Of a DNA stretch of 36,543 nucleotides, positions 9,685 to 17,260 are shown piece after piece (position 1 is the stretch's first letter; every line of letters begins with the position of its first letter). A model generated the notes under the pieces. That model was not told the origin of the DNA and ran no database searches. It was given only the letters and a program-made list of their open reading frames with translations. The stretch is from Cellulomonas pakistanensis (lineage in GTDB: Bacteria > Actinomycetota > Actinomycetes > Actinomycetales > Cellulomonadaceae). Made by a program: the position numbers and the translations under genes. The DNA is taken from assembly GCF_016862755.1 (NCBI RefSeq), contig NZ_BONO01000035.1, forward strand, positions 1 to 36,543, given 5' to 3'.

Positions 9685-10455
9685 TCAGCGGATCTCCGTG
9701 ATCTCCGGCCCGCGCTGCAGCGGGTCGAACGTGGGGGCGGCCGGCTCGACGGGCGGCTTCGGGGCCGCGGCCTGGTCCGGCAGGGTGAGCGCGAGCAGGT
9801 CGCGCGGGGCGCGGGCCTCGGTGCCGCGCACCACGACGGTGCGGCGGAACAGGTCCTCGAGCTGCGCGGCGGCGGCCTCGTCGACCGCGGCGCGGCCGGT
9901 GATGACGCCCCGCAGGAACCAGCGGGGGCCGTCGACGCCGACGAATCGCGCGGGGCGGTGGCCGGTCCGGCCCTCGGGGGTGCGCACGGGGAGGCGCGCG
10001 AGCAGCTCGCGGCCGAACGGGCCGGGCACGTCGTCGACGGCGCCGCCCTGCTTGCGCACGGACTCGCCGATCTCCTCGCGGATCTCGTCCCAGATGCCGT
10101 CGGTGCGCGGCGCGGCGAACGCCTGCATCTGCAGCGTGGAGCCGTCGATCGTCACGCCGACGGCCGTGACCGTCCCCGACTTCTTGTCGATCTCCATGCG
10201 CAGCTCCATGCCGTGCACGCCGGGCAGCCGCAGGGCGCCCAGGTCGACGCGCGGTCCGGCGGGGACCTCCTCGCCGGAGTCCCACGGACCGGACGACCGG
10301 TCGACGGCCGGCGCCGCGGGGGGCTCCGGGGTCGGGTCCTGGGCCAGGTCGACCGCGGGGGTCGCCGGGTCGGCCACCGCCTCGGCTGCGTCGACGCCGG
10401 CCGCGGTCTCGTCCTGGGCGGTGCGGTCCTTCGCACCGCGCCGGAATAGCGCCAC
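9685..10455 (-). CDS. DUF3710 family protein
   Basis: A 256-aa soluble protein. Residues 1-75 are acidic, Ala/Pro-rich and probably disordered after a basic start (ALFRRGAKDR); residues 80-230 form the conserved DUF3710 domain, with LRLPGVHGMELRM, GSTLQMQAFAAPR, GIWDEIREEI and GPRWFLRGVITG. The function is unknown; the family neighbours dut across actinobacteria (Rv2696c position). The GTG start has an AAGGGA-like ribosome site, and a TACTGT -10 lies about 50 bp upstream. First gene of a three-gene operon with the OB-fold and DUF3159 genes. Confidence 0.85.
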   Translation of the reverse strand: MALFRRGAKDRTAQDETAAGVDAAEAVADPATPAVDLAQDPTPEPPAAPAVDRSSGPWDSGEEVPAGPRVDLGALRLPGVHGMELRMEIDKKSGTVTAVGVTIDGSTLQMQAFAAPRTDGIWDEIREEIGESVRKQGGAVDDVPGPFGRELLARLPVRTPEGRTGHRPARFVGVDGPRWFLRGVITGRAAVDEAAAAQLEDLFRRTVVVRGTEARAPRDLLALTLPDQAAAPKPPVEPAAPTFDPLQRGPEITEIR

Positions 10456-10503
10456 CCTCAGTCCCTTCCCCGGGTCGCCCGCGTCGCGGGCACGTTCGTC
10501 ACC

Positions 10504-10509
10504 ACAGTA
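10504..10509 (-). promoter_or_regulatory. -10 element for the DUF3710-OB-DUF3159 operon
   Basis: TACTGT on the minus strand, about 48 bp before the DUF3710 GTG start and 20 bp beyond the dut stop. A start near 10497 would give a leader of about 42 nt including the ribosome site. Confidence 0.4.
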
Positions 10510-10529
10510 GTCCGCGCCCGGCGGACCAC

Positions 10530-11054
10530 CTAGCGGGCCGCCTGCGTGTCCGCCGTGGGCGCACCCGTACCCCCGGCGGCGTGCCAGCCGCCGCTCGACC
10601 CGAACCCGCCCGCGCCGCGGACGGAGTCCGGCAGCTCGGCCGCCTCGACGAACGCGGCTCGCTCGACCCGCTGGATCACGAGCTGGGCGACGCGGTCGCC
10701 GCGGTGCAGCACGACGGGCTCGCGCGCGTCGGTGTTCAGCAGCGTCACGGCGATCTCGCCGCGGTAGCCCGCATCGACGGTGCCGGGCGCGTTGACGATC
10801 GTCAGGCCGTGCCGCGCGGCGAGGCCGGAACGCGGGTGCACGAAGGCGGCGTAGCCCTCGGGCAGCGCGATCGCGACGCCGGTCGGCAGGGTGACCCGCT
10901 CGCCGGGCTCGATGGTGGCGTCCACCCGGGTCACCAGGTCGGCACCGGCGTCGCCGGGGTGCGCGTAGGCGGGGACCGGCACGCCCTCGTCGAGGCGGCG
11001 CAGCAGGATGGTCGTCGTCTCGGTGGCCGCGGGGGCGGGCGCGTCGTCCGTCAC
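10530..11054 (-). CDS. dut: Deoxyuridine 5'-triphosphate nucleotidohydrolase (dUTPase)
   Basis: Hydrolyses dUTP to dUMP and pyrophosphate, keeping uracil out of DNA and feeding thymidylate synthesis. All five trimeric dUTPase motifs are present in order: AGADLVTR, PRSGLAARHGL, GTVDAGYRGEIAV (catalytic Asp and Tyr), RVAQLVIQRV and RGAGGFGSSG. The 174-aa length is slightly above the usual ~150, from a short N-terminal extension and a C-terminal tail of about 19 residues. The GTG start lies 8 nt after a TAGGGT hexamer, suggesting a leaderless transcript divergent from the DUF3093 gene. Tdk elsewhere in this window serves the same dTTP supply. Confidence 0.96.
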   Translation of the reverse strand: MTDDAPAPAATETTTILLRRLDEGVPVPAYAHPGDAGADLVTRVDATIEPGERVTLPTGVAIALPEGYAAFVHPRSGLAARHGLTIVNAPGTVDAGYRGEIAVTLLNTDAREPVVLHRGDRVAQLVIQRVERAAFVEAAELPDSVRGAGGFGSSGGWHAAGGTGAPTADTQAAR

Positions 11055-11062
11055 GGGCCCCG

Positions 11063-11068
11063 ACCCTA
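11063..11068 (-). promoter_or_regulatory. -10 element for leaderless dut
   Basis: TAGGGT on the minus strand followed by 8 nt and the dut GTG start; no ribosome site is present in between. Confidence 0.5.
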
Positions 11069-11086
11069 CCCGCCGCGCCCGGGTGG

Positions 11087-11092
11087 GATGCT
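11087..11092 (+). promoter_or_regulatory. Possible -10 element for the DUF3093 gene
   Basis: GATGCT lies 6 nt before the GTG start of the DUF3093 gene, divergent from the dut promoter. The first base departs from the usual T. Confidence 0.35.
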
Positions 11093-11098
11093 GGGTCC

Positions 11099-11581
11099 GT
11101 GCAGACGACGACCGCCCCCGCCTTCGCCGAGCGCCTCTGGCCCTCTCCCGCCGGCTGGCTCGCCGTGCCCGCCCTCGCCGCGATGCTGGGGATCGTGCTG
11201 GTGCCGCTGTCGCCGGTCGCCGCCGCGGTCGCCGCCGCCGCGGGCCTGGTCGCCGCCGCGGCCGCCGCGGTCCGGCTGTCCACGCCCGTCCGGGTCGAGG
11301 GCGGCGAGCTGCACGCCGGCGACGCGCACGTGCCGGTCGCGCTGCTGCGCGCGCCCCGCGCCCTCGACGCGGCGGAGACCCGGCACGAGCTCGGCCCCGG
11401 CCTGGACGCGCGCGCGCACGTGTGCCTGCGCGGCTGGGTGCGGACGGCCGTCCGGGTGGAGCTGGACGACCCGGCCGACCCGACGCCCTACTGGGTGGTG
11501 TCGACCCGGCGGCCCGCCGAGCTGGTCGCTGCGCTCGGCGGGGACCCGGCCGCGGGCGCCGGCGACCCGGGCACCCGCTGA
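11099..11581 (+). CDS. DUF3093 family membrane protein
   Basis: A 160-aa protein beginning QTTTAPAFAERLWPSPAGWL. Two hydrophobic segments (about residues 20-40 and 44-60) form a membrane hairpin, followed by a soluble domain of about 90 residues with RAPRAL, LRGWVRTAVRVELDDP and the family signature YWVVSTRRPAELVAAL. Matches actinobacterial DUF3093 (Rv2698 position); function unknown. Divergent from dut. A strong hairpin follows the stop codon immediately. Confidence 0.85.
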   Translation: MQTTTAPAFAERLWPSPAGWLAVPALAAMLGIVLVPLSPVAAAVAAAAGLVAAAAAAVRLSTPVRVEGGELHAGDAHVPVALLRAPRALDAAETRHELGPGLDARAHVCLRGWVRTAVRVELDDPADPTPYWVVSTRRPAELVAALGGDPAAGAGDPGTR

Positions 11582-11585
11582 CACG

Positions 11586-11624
11586 ACGACGCCGGCCGGA
11601 CCACGGGGGTCCGGCCGGCGTCGT
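11586..11624. terminator. Bidirectional hairpin terminator
   Basis: A perfect 17-bp stem, ACGACGCCGGCCGGACC at 11586-11602 and its complement at 11608-11624, with a 5-nt ACGGG loop. It lies between the convergent DUF3093 (+) and DUF4193 (-) genes and can serve both. A smaller GCCGGTC/GACCGGC stem follows at 11647-11662, nearer the DUF4193 stop. Confidence 0.85.
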
Positions 11625-11680
11625 GACGGCTGGAGGGGGCGCGCCCGCCGGTCAGGACCGGCGCCACGCCCGTGGGCAGC

Positions 11681-11980
11681 TCAGGCCGCGCACTCCGAGC
11701 AGACGGGCATGCCGTCCTTCTCGTAGGCGAGCTGGCTGCGGTGGTGGACCAGGAAGCACTTCGAGCAGGTGAACTCGTCGGCCTGGCGCGGGAGCACCCG
11801 GACCGAGAGCTCCTCGCCCGACAGGTCCGCGCCCGGGAGCTCGAACCCCTCTGCGGCTTCGGTCTCGTCCTCGTCCACCACGCCCGAGTTCTTGTCGGAG
11901 CGCCGGGCCTGGAGCTCCTGCAGCGAGTCCTCGCTGAGGTCCTCCTCGGTCTTGCGCGGGGCGTCGTAGTCGGTTGCCAT
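11681..11980 (-). CDS. DUF4193 family small zinc-ribbon protein
   Basis: A 99-aa acidic protein starting MATDYDAPRKTEEDLSEDSL, with a C-terminal zinc-ribbon pair: CSKC and CSEC separated by about 20 residues (FLVHHRSQLAYEKDGMPV). This is the actinobacterial DUF4193 family (Rv2699c position), highly conserved but without known function. A GGAG ribosome-like sequence lies about a dozen nt before the ATG. It is transcribed alone from the 129-bp gap after suhB; that gap holds its leader and promoter, for which I find no convincing hexamers. Confidence 0.88.
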   Translation of the reverse strand: MATDYDAPRKTEEDLSEDSLQELQARRSDKNSGVVDEDETEAAEGFELPGADLSGEELSVRVLPRQADEFTCSKCFLVHHRSQLAYEKDGMPVCSECAA

Positions 11981-12109
11981 GTGGTGTGGTCACGCTCCGT
12001 CTGGTGGTCGGGATCGGCGTACGCGGGATCAAGCGAACGGGGCTCGCGGTTTGTTCCCGGTCAGGCGCCCCGGATTGTGCCTCATTTCGGAGCGCGGCGC
12101 ACGCCCGGC

Positions 12110-13000
12110 TCAGTCGTCCGCGTCGGCGCCCAGCTCGGCGAGCAGCGCGGCCAGCTCGTGCACCGTCGCTGCGGGCCCGACGACCGACATCTCGACGCCC
12201 GCCGGGGCCCCGCGCAGGCCGCTGACCTGGGCACCCGCCTCGATCGCGATCACCTGGCCGGCCGCGAGGTCCCACGGGTTGAGCCCGCGCTCGTAGTGCG
12301 CGTCGAGGGAGCCCTCGGCCACCCGGCACAGGTCGAGCGCCGCCGAGCCGATGCGCCGGACGTCCCGGACCCGGGGCAGCAGCTCGGCGAGCACCCGGCC
12401 CTGCGCGCGGCGCCGGGCCGCGAGGTACCCGAACCCGGTGCCGACCAGCGACGAGGCCAGCGGCCGCGCCGGGTTCACCTCCAGGCGGACGCCGTCGCGG
12501 AACGCCCCCTGGCCGCGCCCCGCCGTGTACGTCCGGCTGTCCTCGACCGCGTGCACGCAGCCCGCGACCGGCGTCCAGCGCGCCGGGTCGGGGTCGCCCG
12601 CCACCACGCCGACGGACACCGCGAAGGCGGGGACCCCGTAGAGGTAGTTGACCGTCCCGTCGATCGGGTCGAGCACCCAGGTGAGGCCGCTCGTGCCGGG
12701 CTCCAGGCCGTGCTCCTCCCCCAGCACCCCGTCGTGCGGCCGGTGCTCGGCCAGCAGCGCGCGCAGGTGCGACTCCGACGCGAGGTCCATCGCGGTCACG
12801 GGGTCGACGTCGCTGGACTTGGTCGCGGCCACCTGCACCCGGGCGGGGCGGGTGGCGCGGATGAGGTCGCCCGCGGAGCGCGCCACGCGCTCGGCCAGCT
12901 CGCTGAGGGCGCGGACCTCGGCGGGGTCCGGCAGCGGGGCGGGGTCGACGCGGGCGGCGGGGTCGGCGGGCGTGGGCGTGGGCTGGGCGGCGCTCGTCAC
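12110..13000 (-). CDS. suhB: Inositol monophosphatase family protein
   Basis: A 296-aa Mg2+-dependent phosphatase, predicted to release myo-inositol from inositol phosphate; in actinobacteria this feeds mycothiol and phosphatidylinositol. The metal-binding motifs are intact: GEEHG at 94-98, DPIDGTVNYL at 111-120, and WDLAAGQVIAIEAGA near residue 240. The first ~35 residues are Pro/Ala-rich and outside the fold. The GTG start follows CAGGAT by 6 nt, suggesting a leaderless message. Position matches Rv2701c (suhB). Other IMPase-family substrates (fructose bisphosphate, histidinol phosphate, 3'-phosphoadenosine 5'-phosphate) cannot be excluded by sequence. Confidence 0.9.
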   Translation of the reverse strand: MTSAAQPTPTPADPAARVDPAPLPDPAEVRALSELAERVARSAGDLIRATRPARVQVAATKSSDVDPVTAMDLASESHLRALLAEHRPHDGVLGEEHGLEPGTSGLTWVLDPIDGTVNYLYGVPAFAVSVGVVAGDPDPARWTPVAGCVHAVEDSRTYTAGRGQGAFRDGVRLEVNPARPLASSLVGTGFGYLAARRRAQGRVLAELLPRVRDVRRIGSAALDLCRVAEGSLDAHYERGLNPWDLAAGQVIAIEAGAQVSGLRGAPAGVEMSVVGPAATVHELAALLAELGADADD

Positions 13001-13006
13001 GCGCCC

Positions 13007-13012
13007 ATCCTG
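13007..13012 (-). promoter_or_regulatory. Possible -10 element for leaderless suhB
   Basis: CAGGAT on the minus strand, 6 nt before the GTG start. It matches A2 and T6 of the consensus but not T1. Confidence 0.35.
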
Positions 13013-13029
13013 CCCGAGGACGGGGCGCT

Positions 13030-13100
13030 GTGCGGGGCGGCCCGTCGCGGCGGTGGGCGGTGCGCCGCGCGGCCGTGCGGGGCGCCCTGTCGGGGCGGTG
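13030..13100. repeat. 26-bp direct repeat, two copies
   Basis: Two copies at 13030-13055 and 13075-13100, each starting GTGCGGGGCG and ending GGCGGTG, differ at three positions. They are 45 bp apart in the gap between the TRIC-type gene and suhB. No function is evident; it may be low-complexity duplication. Confidence 0.6.
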
Positions 13101-13113
13101 CGGCCGGCGCGGG

Positions 13114-13995
13114 TCAGCCCGCGTCCGACCCCCCGGCGCCCCCGCGGCCCGCGGCGCGGGACCGCCGGACCCGCGCCACCCAGCGGAGCAGCGGCGCGGG
13201 CTGCTCCGGCGGCAGCCCCGGCCCGGTCCCGCCGCGCCCCGTCCCCCCGAGCCCGCCCCGCCGGCGGCCGACCCGGTGCGCGCGCTCGACCCGCTCCTCG
13301 CGAGCCGACCGCCCCGTGCGCCCGACGCCCCCGACCCGGCCCAGCCGCGCCCGCGCGGCCGACCGGTCCCACGGGCCGGGCGCCTGCCAGCCGAACCGCA
13401 GGGCGACGAGCCGGATCCCGAGCACGGCCACGACCGCGGCGACCACGGTGCCCTCGGACAGGGCCTCCTCGCGCCACAGCACCACGACCACCAGCGCGCC
13501 GAGCAGGGACGGGATGGCGTAGAGCTGCCGCTGGTGCAGCACGGCCGGCACCTCGCCGGTCAGCAGGTCGCGCAGCACACCGCCGCCGACCCCGGTGACG
13601 ATCCCGGCGAACACGGCGGCCGTCGCCCCGACGCCGTACTCGAGCGCCTTGATCGTCCCCACGACGGTGAACAGCGCCAGCGCCCCGGCGTCGAGCACCA
13701 GCACGAGCCGCCGCAGCCGGTGCAGGCCCGGGTGCGCCGCCCACGTGACCAGGCCCGCGGCGCAGGCGGTCGCGACGAACTCCCACTGCGCGATGCCGAC
13801 CGGCGGGATCGCGCCGATCAGCACGTCGCGCAGGATGCCGCCGCCGAGGCCCGCGACCCACGCGAGCACGACGATGCCGAACACGTCGAAGCTCTTGCGG
13901 ACCGCCGCCAGTCCCCCGGACAGCGCCCCGACGAACACGCCCAGGAGTTCGAGGACGGGCTGCAGGGGGAGGTCGACGTGCACAGGGGAGATCAT
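13114..13995 (-). CDS. TRIC-type cation channel family protein (UPF0126/YadS)
   Basis: A 293-aa membrane protein. Residues 12-210 comprise two homologous blocks of three transmembrane helices, each with a glycine-rich signature: WVAGLGGGILRDVLIG with a nearby IPPVG, and IVTGVGGGVLRDLLTGEVP. These are the hallmarks of bacterial TRIC-related homotrimeric cation channels; K+ is the usual ion in characterised members. An unusual C-terminal tail of about 80 residues is rich in Arg, Gly and Pro and likely disordered; typical members end near residue 205-220. Divergent from sepH with a 92-bp gap. The physiological ion is not known, though the genome also carries potassium genes at 5170-8616. Confidence 0.88.
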   Translation of the reverse strand: MISPVHVDLPLQPVLELLGVFVGALSGGLAAVRKSFDVFGIVVLAWVAGLGGGILRDVLIGAIPPVGIAQWEFVATACAAGLVTWAAHPGLHRLRRLVLVLDAGALALFTVVGTIKALEYGVGATAAVFAGIVTGVGGGVLRDLLTGEVPAVLHQRQLYAIPSLLGALVVVVLWREEALSEGTVVAAVVAVLGIRLVALRFGWQAPGPWDRSAARARLGRVGGVGRTGRSAREERVERAHRVGRRRGGLGGTGRGGTGPGLPPEQPAPLLRWVARVRRSRAAGRGGAGGSDAG

Positions 13996-14087
13996 GGCAG
14001 CCGGGAGTTCGTGCGGCGCACCGCCGAGCCTCCCCGGGATCGGGCCCCGGCGATGGCAGGCTCGTCCGCGGAACGATGGGAGATGTC

Positions 14088-15239
14088 ATGGCCGAGCTGG
14101 AGCTGATCGGGCTGCACGAGGACGGGGAGCACCTGGTCCTCGCCGCGGCCGACGGGCAGCGCTACCGCCTGCGCATCGACGAGCCGCTGCGCGCCGCCGT
14201 CCGCCGGGACCGCCCGCAGCTGGAGCAGATCCGCGCCGAGCAGTCGGGCGTGCCGAGCCCGCGGGAGATCCAGGCGCGCGTGCGCGCGGGCCAGTCCGCG
14301 GAGCAGATCGCGGAGGAGTCCGGGCTGGCCGTCGAGCACGTGCGGCGGTTCGAGGGCCCCGTGCTCGCCGAGCGCGAGTTCGTGGCGGAGCAGGCGCGCG
14401 GGACCCGGGTGGGCCGCGACGTCGGCGCGCCGGTGCTGGGCGACCTCGTGGTGGACCGGCTGGCGGCGCGCGGCGTCGACACCGGGGCCGTCGCCTGGGA
14501 CGCGTACCGCGAGGCCGGCGGCGGCTGGGTCGTGGTCGCGCGGTTCCGCGTGGAGGACGCCGAGCGCGAGGCACGCTGGACGTACGACGCGCAGGCGCGC
14601 GCCGTGCACGCCGAGGAGGACGAGGCCCGCTGGCTCTCCGAGACGGAGATCGCCGACGGCCCGGTCCCCCGCCGGCACCTGTCCGCCGTGCGCGACCTGT
14701 ACGACGTGGACGCCGACGTGCGCCCGGTGCTGGCGGCCGTCGACGGCCCCGGCCACCCGCAGCACCGCGAGCCCGACGACCCGGCCGACGACCTGCGGGC
14801 GACGCACGAGCTGCTCGACGACCTGCGCGCCCGGCGCGGCGTGCGGCAGACGCTCGACCTCGAGGGCGACGACGAGGACGGCGACGCGTTCGGCGGTTTC
14901 GGCCCGCAGCACGCGTTCGACTTCGGCCAGCTGGACGCCCCGGACGTGGCGGGCTCGCACCCGGTCGATCCGGAGCCCGCAGCCGAGGCGCGGGTCTACC
15001 CGGCCCCGGCCCGCCCGCGGGCCGTCGAGGACGAGCCGGAGACGCCGGTGGCGCTGGAGCCCGGCGAGCCGATGCCCCCCGCCGGGGGGCCCGGCGCCTC
15101 CGGGGCGGCGGCCGGCCCGGAGGAGGACACGACGCCGGCGCGGGCCGAGGACCAGCCGAAGCCCCGCTCGGGCGGGCGGCGCGGCCGGCCCAAGGTGCCG
15201 AGCTGGGACGAGATCGTCTTCGGCGCGAAGCCGGAGTGA
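14088..15239 (+). CDS. sepH: SepH-like cell division protein (DUF3071)
   Basis: A 383-aa cytoplasmic protein starting MAELELIGLHEDGEHLVL, the characteristic start of the DUF3071/SepH family. SepH from Streptomyces and Mycobacterium binds FtsZ and promotes filament assembly at septa. The conserved domain is about residues 1-175 and contains a helix-turn-helix-like segment (PSPREIQARVRAGQ, AEQIAEESGLAVEHVRRFEGP). The remaining half is acidic, Pro/Ala-rich and disordered, ending in a conserved basic tail with GRPKVPSWDEIVFGAK. A GGGAG ribosome site lies 6-8 nt before the ATG. An in-frame ATG four codons upstream overlaps that site and is rejected. Confidence 0.92.
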   Translation: MAELELIGLHEDGEHLVLAAADGQRYRLRIDEPLRAAVRRDRPQLEQIRAEQSGVPSPREIQARVRAGQSAEQIAEESGLAVEHVRRFEGPVLAEREFVAEQARGTRVGRDVGAPVLGDLVVDRLAARGVDTGAVAWDAYREAGGGWVVVARFRVEDAEREARWTYDAQARAVHAEEDEARWLSETEIADGPVPRRHLSAVRDLYDVDADVRPVLAAVDGPGHPQHREPDDPADDLRATHELLDDLRARRGVRQTLDLEGDDEDGDAFGGFGPQHAFDFGQLDAPDVAGSHPVDPEPAAEARVYPAPARPRAVEDEPETPVALEPGEPMPPAGGPGASGAAAGPEEDTTPARAEDQPKPRSGGRRGRPKVPSWDEIVFGAKPE

Positions 15240-15309
15240 CGCGGCCGGAGTGACGCGGCCGGGCCGCGCGGGCGGTCGACGCGCCCAAGGCCACGGGCGC
15301 GCCCGGCAA

Positions 15310-15344
15310 GACCCGCGCGCCCGGGCCGACCCGCGCGCCCGGGC
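15310..15344. repeat. 17-bp direct repeat in the sepH/tdk gap
   Basis: GACCCGCGCGCCCGGGC occurs at 15310-15326 and 15328-15344. A 14-bp duplication overlapping the sepH stop (GCGGCCGGAGTGAC) lies just upstream. A GCCCGG/CCGGGC stem can form, so the gap may act as a weak terminator for the convergent pair. Confidence 0.6.
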
Positions 15345-15352
15345 AGGCGCGT

Positions 15353-16018
15353 TCAGTCGCCCGCGAGCAGCGCCTGGTCCAGCGTCTGCGGCGACAGCGC
15401 CGCGGCGCCCGAGGTGCGCGCGGTCATCCGCAGCCGGTGGTGCCGGCGGCACAGCACCTCGTAGCCGACCGCGTCCTCGTCCGCCGGCACGGCGACGTCG
15501 CCGACCACGACCTGCGCGCCCTCGACGACCATGACGCCGTGCTCGGTGCGCGCGTTGTGCGTGGCGCGGGCGCCGCACCAGCACAGCGCCTGGACCTGCA
15601 GCGTCTCGACCCGGTCGGCGAGCTCGAGCAGCCGCGCGGAGCCGGCGAACAGCCGGGTGCGGAAGTCCGTGGTGATGCCGAAGGCGAACACGTCCACCGC
15701 CAGGTCGTCGACGACCGCGCCGAGCTGCTCGACCTGCTCGGCGGAGTAGAACTGCGCCTCGTCGCAGATGAGGAAGTCCACGCGCTCGCCGTTGCTGCGC
15801 CGGGTCACCACCTCGGCCCAGAAGTCGGTGCCCGTGGTGACCTCGTGCGCGGGGACGGACAGGCCCAGCCGCGAGGACAGCACGTGCTCCCCCGCGCGGT
15901 CGTTCTGGGTGAACAGCACCCCGCCCCGGCCGCGGGCCGTGTGGTTGTGGTGCATCTGCAGCGCCAGGGTGGACTTGCCGCAGTCCATGGTGCCGCAGAA
16001 GAAGACCAGCTCGGCCAC
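15353..16018 (-). CDS. tdk: Thymidine kinase (type II)
   Basis: Phosphorylates thymidine to dTMP with ATP in the salvage route to dTTP. The 221-aa protein has the TK1-like Walker A motif GTMDCGKST at residues 9-17, the Walker B/catalytic segment LICDEAQFY, the lasso-type thymidine-binding region and a zinc-ribbon insert (LCWCGARATHN and a distal LCRRHH). The GTG start has a GAGGAG ribosome site. It lies 70 bp after the phosphodiesterase gene on the same strand and is probably the last gene of the pat operon. It converges on sepH. Confidence 0.96.
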   Translation of the reverse strand: MAELVFFCGTMDCGKSTLALQMHHNHTARGRGGVLFTQNDRAGEHVLSSRLGLSVPAHEVTTGTDFWAEVVTRRSNGERVDFLICDEAQFYSAEQVEQLGAVVDDLAVDVFAFGITTDFRTRLFAGSARLLELADRVETLQVQALCWCGARATHNARTEHGVMVVEGAQVVVGDVAVPADEDAVGYEVLCRRHHRLRMTARTSGAAALSPQTLDQALLAGD

Positions 16019-16088
16019 GTGCTCCTCGTTCCTCGTGCTCGTCGTGCGGTGGTGCGGTGGTGCGGGCCGGGCGCGCGCGGCGGCCCGG

Positions 16089-17258
16089 TCAGGTGTGGAC
16101 CGCGAGCAGCGGCACCCGGACCTCGGCGGCGGTCAGCGATCCGTGCACGCCGACGAGCTGCAGCGACGCGGGGGTCTGCGTGCGGGAGTCGACCACGGTC
16201 GCGCGGCCGGTCGCGGCCACCACCAGGTCGCCGATCAGCGGGCGCACGTGCGCGGACACCGGGCCGAACAGCCCGGCCGCCACGGCGTCGTCGCCGGTCA
16301 GCACGACGGCGTCGTCGCCGAGCACGTCGGCCCAGCGCCCCTCGGCCGCGCGCGGGTCCACGCCCGGCTCGAGGTGCACGTGCAGGGCGCGCGGCTCCCC
16401 CGCGACCAGCGCGACGCCCTCCGCCAGCCCGGGCGTCGTCGCGACGTCCCACCGCCGGGCGGGGTCGACGTCGACCATGCCGTGGTCGGCGGTGACGACG
16501 ACGGTGGCCCCCTTCGGCAGCGAGCGCACCAGCCGGCGCAGCTCCCCGTCGAGCGCCTCGAGCTGGTCGCCCCACTGCCAGGAGCCGGAGCCCTCGTGGT
16601 GGCCGGTCTTGTCGACGTCGCCCCAGTACAGGTAGACGAGCCCGGGCTCGCGCAGCAGCCGCAGCGCCGCGTCGACGCGCTGGGACAGCGACTCCGCCGC
16701 GCGGTAGCCGCCGCCGCGCAGCGCGGCCTCGGTGAGCCCGGACCCCATGAACTTCGCGGGGCCGACGGTCGTGACCGTGACGCCGTGCGCCACGAGCCGC
16801 TCGAACACGGTGGGCTCGCGCTGCCACTCCCGAGCCGGGCCGAGGCCGTCCCACGACACCATGTTGGCCAGCCCGCCGCTCGCGGGGTTCCGCACCGTGT
16901 ACCCGACCAGGCCGGTGCGCCCGGGCCCGGTCCCGGTGCCGAACGAGCCCATCGAGGCCGCGGTGGTCGACGGGTAGCCCGCCGACAGCGGCGCGGACCC
17001 GGTCAGCAGCGAGCGCAGGAACGGGGCGTGCCCGGCGCGCTCGGCGAGGTTCTCGTAGCCGAGGCCGTCGACCAGCACGACGCACACCCGGTGGGTCGCG
17101 GGCAGGCCGAGCTGCGCGCGGCGCTCCGGCCCGTCCGGCACGGGCGCGCCCAGCGCGTCGGCGACGGCGGGCAGCAGGCCGGACAGCGACGGGCCCGCGT
17201 AGTCCGGCAGCACCAGCCCCGCGTCCGCGAGCCGGGCCGGCACGGTCGTGACCGACAT
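16089..17258 (-). CDS. Alkaline phosphatase/nucleotide pyrophosphatase superfamily phosphodiesterase
   Basis: A 389-aa protein of the type I phosphodiesterase/nucleotide pyrophosphatase branch. Two-metal site residues are visible: Asp in VLVDGLGYEN, the nucleophile Thr in YPSTTAASMGSFGTG, Asp and His in YWGDVDKTGHHEG, and Asp-His in VTADHGMVDVD. The physiological substrate is not determinable from sequence. There is no signal peptide, so it is predicted cytoplasmic, unlike many secreted relatives. The ATG begins 2 bp after the DUF5998 stop, and tdk follows 70 bp later: a pat-DUF5998-phosphodiesterase-tdk operon. Confidence 0.9.
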   Translation of the reverse strand: MSVTTVPARLADAGLVLPDYAGPSLSGLLPAVADALGAPVPDGPERRAQLGLPATHRVCVVLVDGLGYENLAERAGHAPFLRSLLTGSAPLSAGYPSTTAASMGSFGTGTGPGRTGLVGYTVRNPASGGLANMVSWDGLGPAREWQREPTVFERLVAHGVTVTTVGPAKFMGSGLTEAALRGGGYRAAESLSQRVDAALRLLREPGLVYLYWGDVDKTGHHEGSGSWQWGDQLEALDGELRRLVRSLPKGATVVVTADHGMVDVDPARRWDVATTPGLAEGVALVAGEPRALHVHLEPGVDPRAAEGRWADVLGDDAVVLTGDDAVAAGLFGPVSAHVRPLIGDLVVAATGRATVVDSRTQTPASLQLVGVHGSLTAAEVRVPLLAVHT

Positions 17259-17260
17259 CG

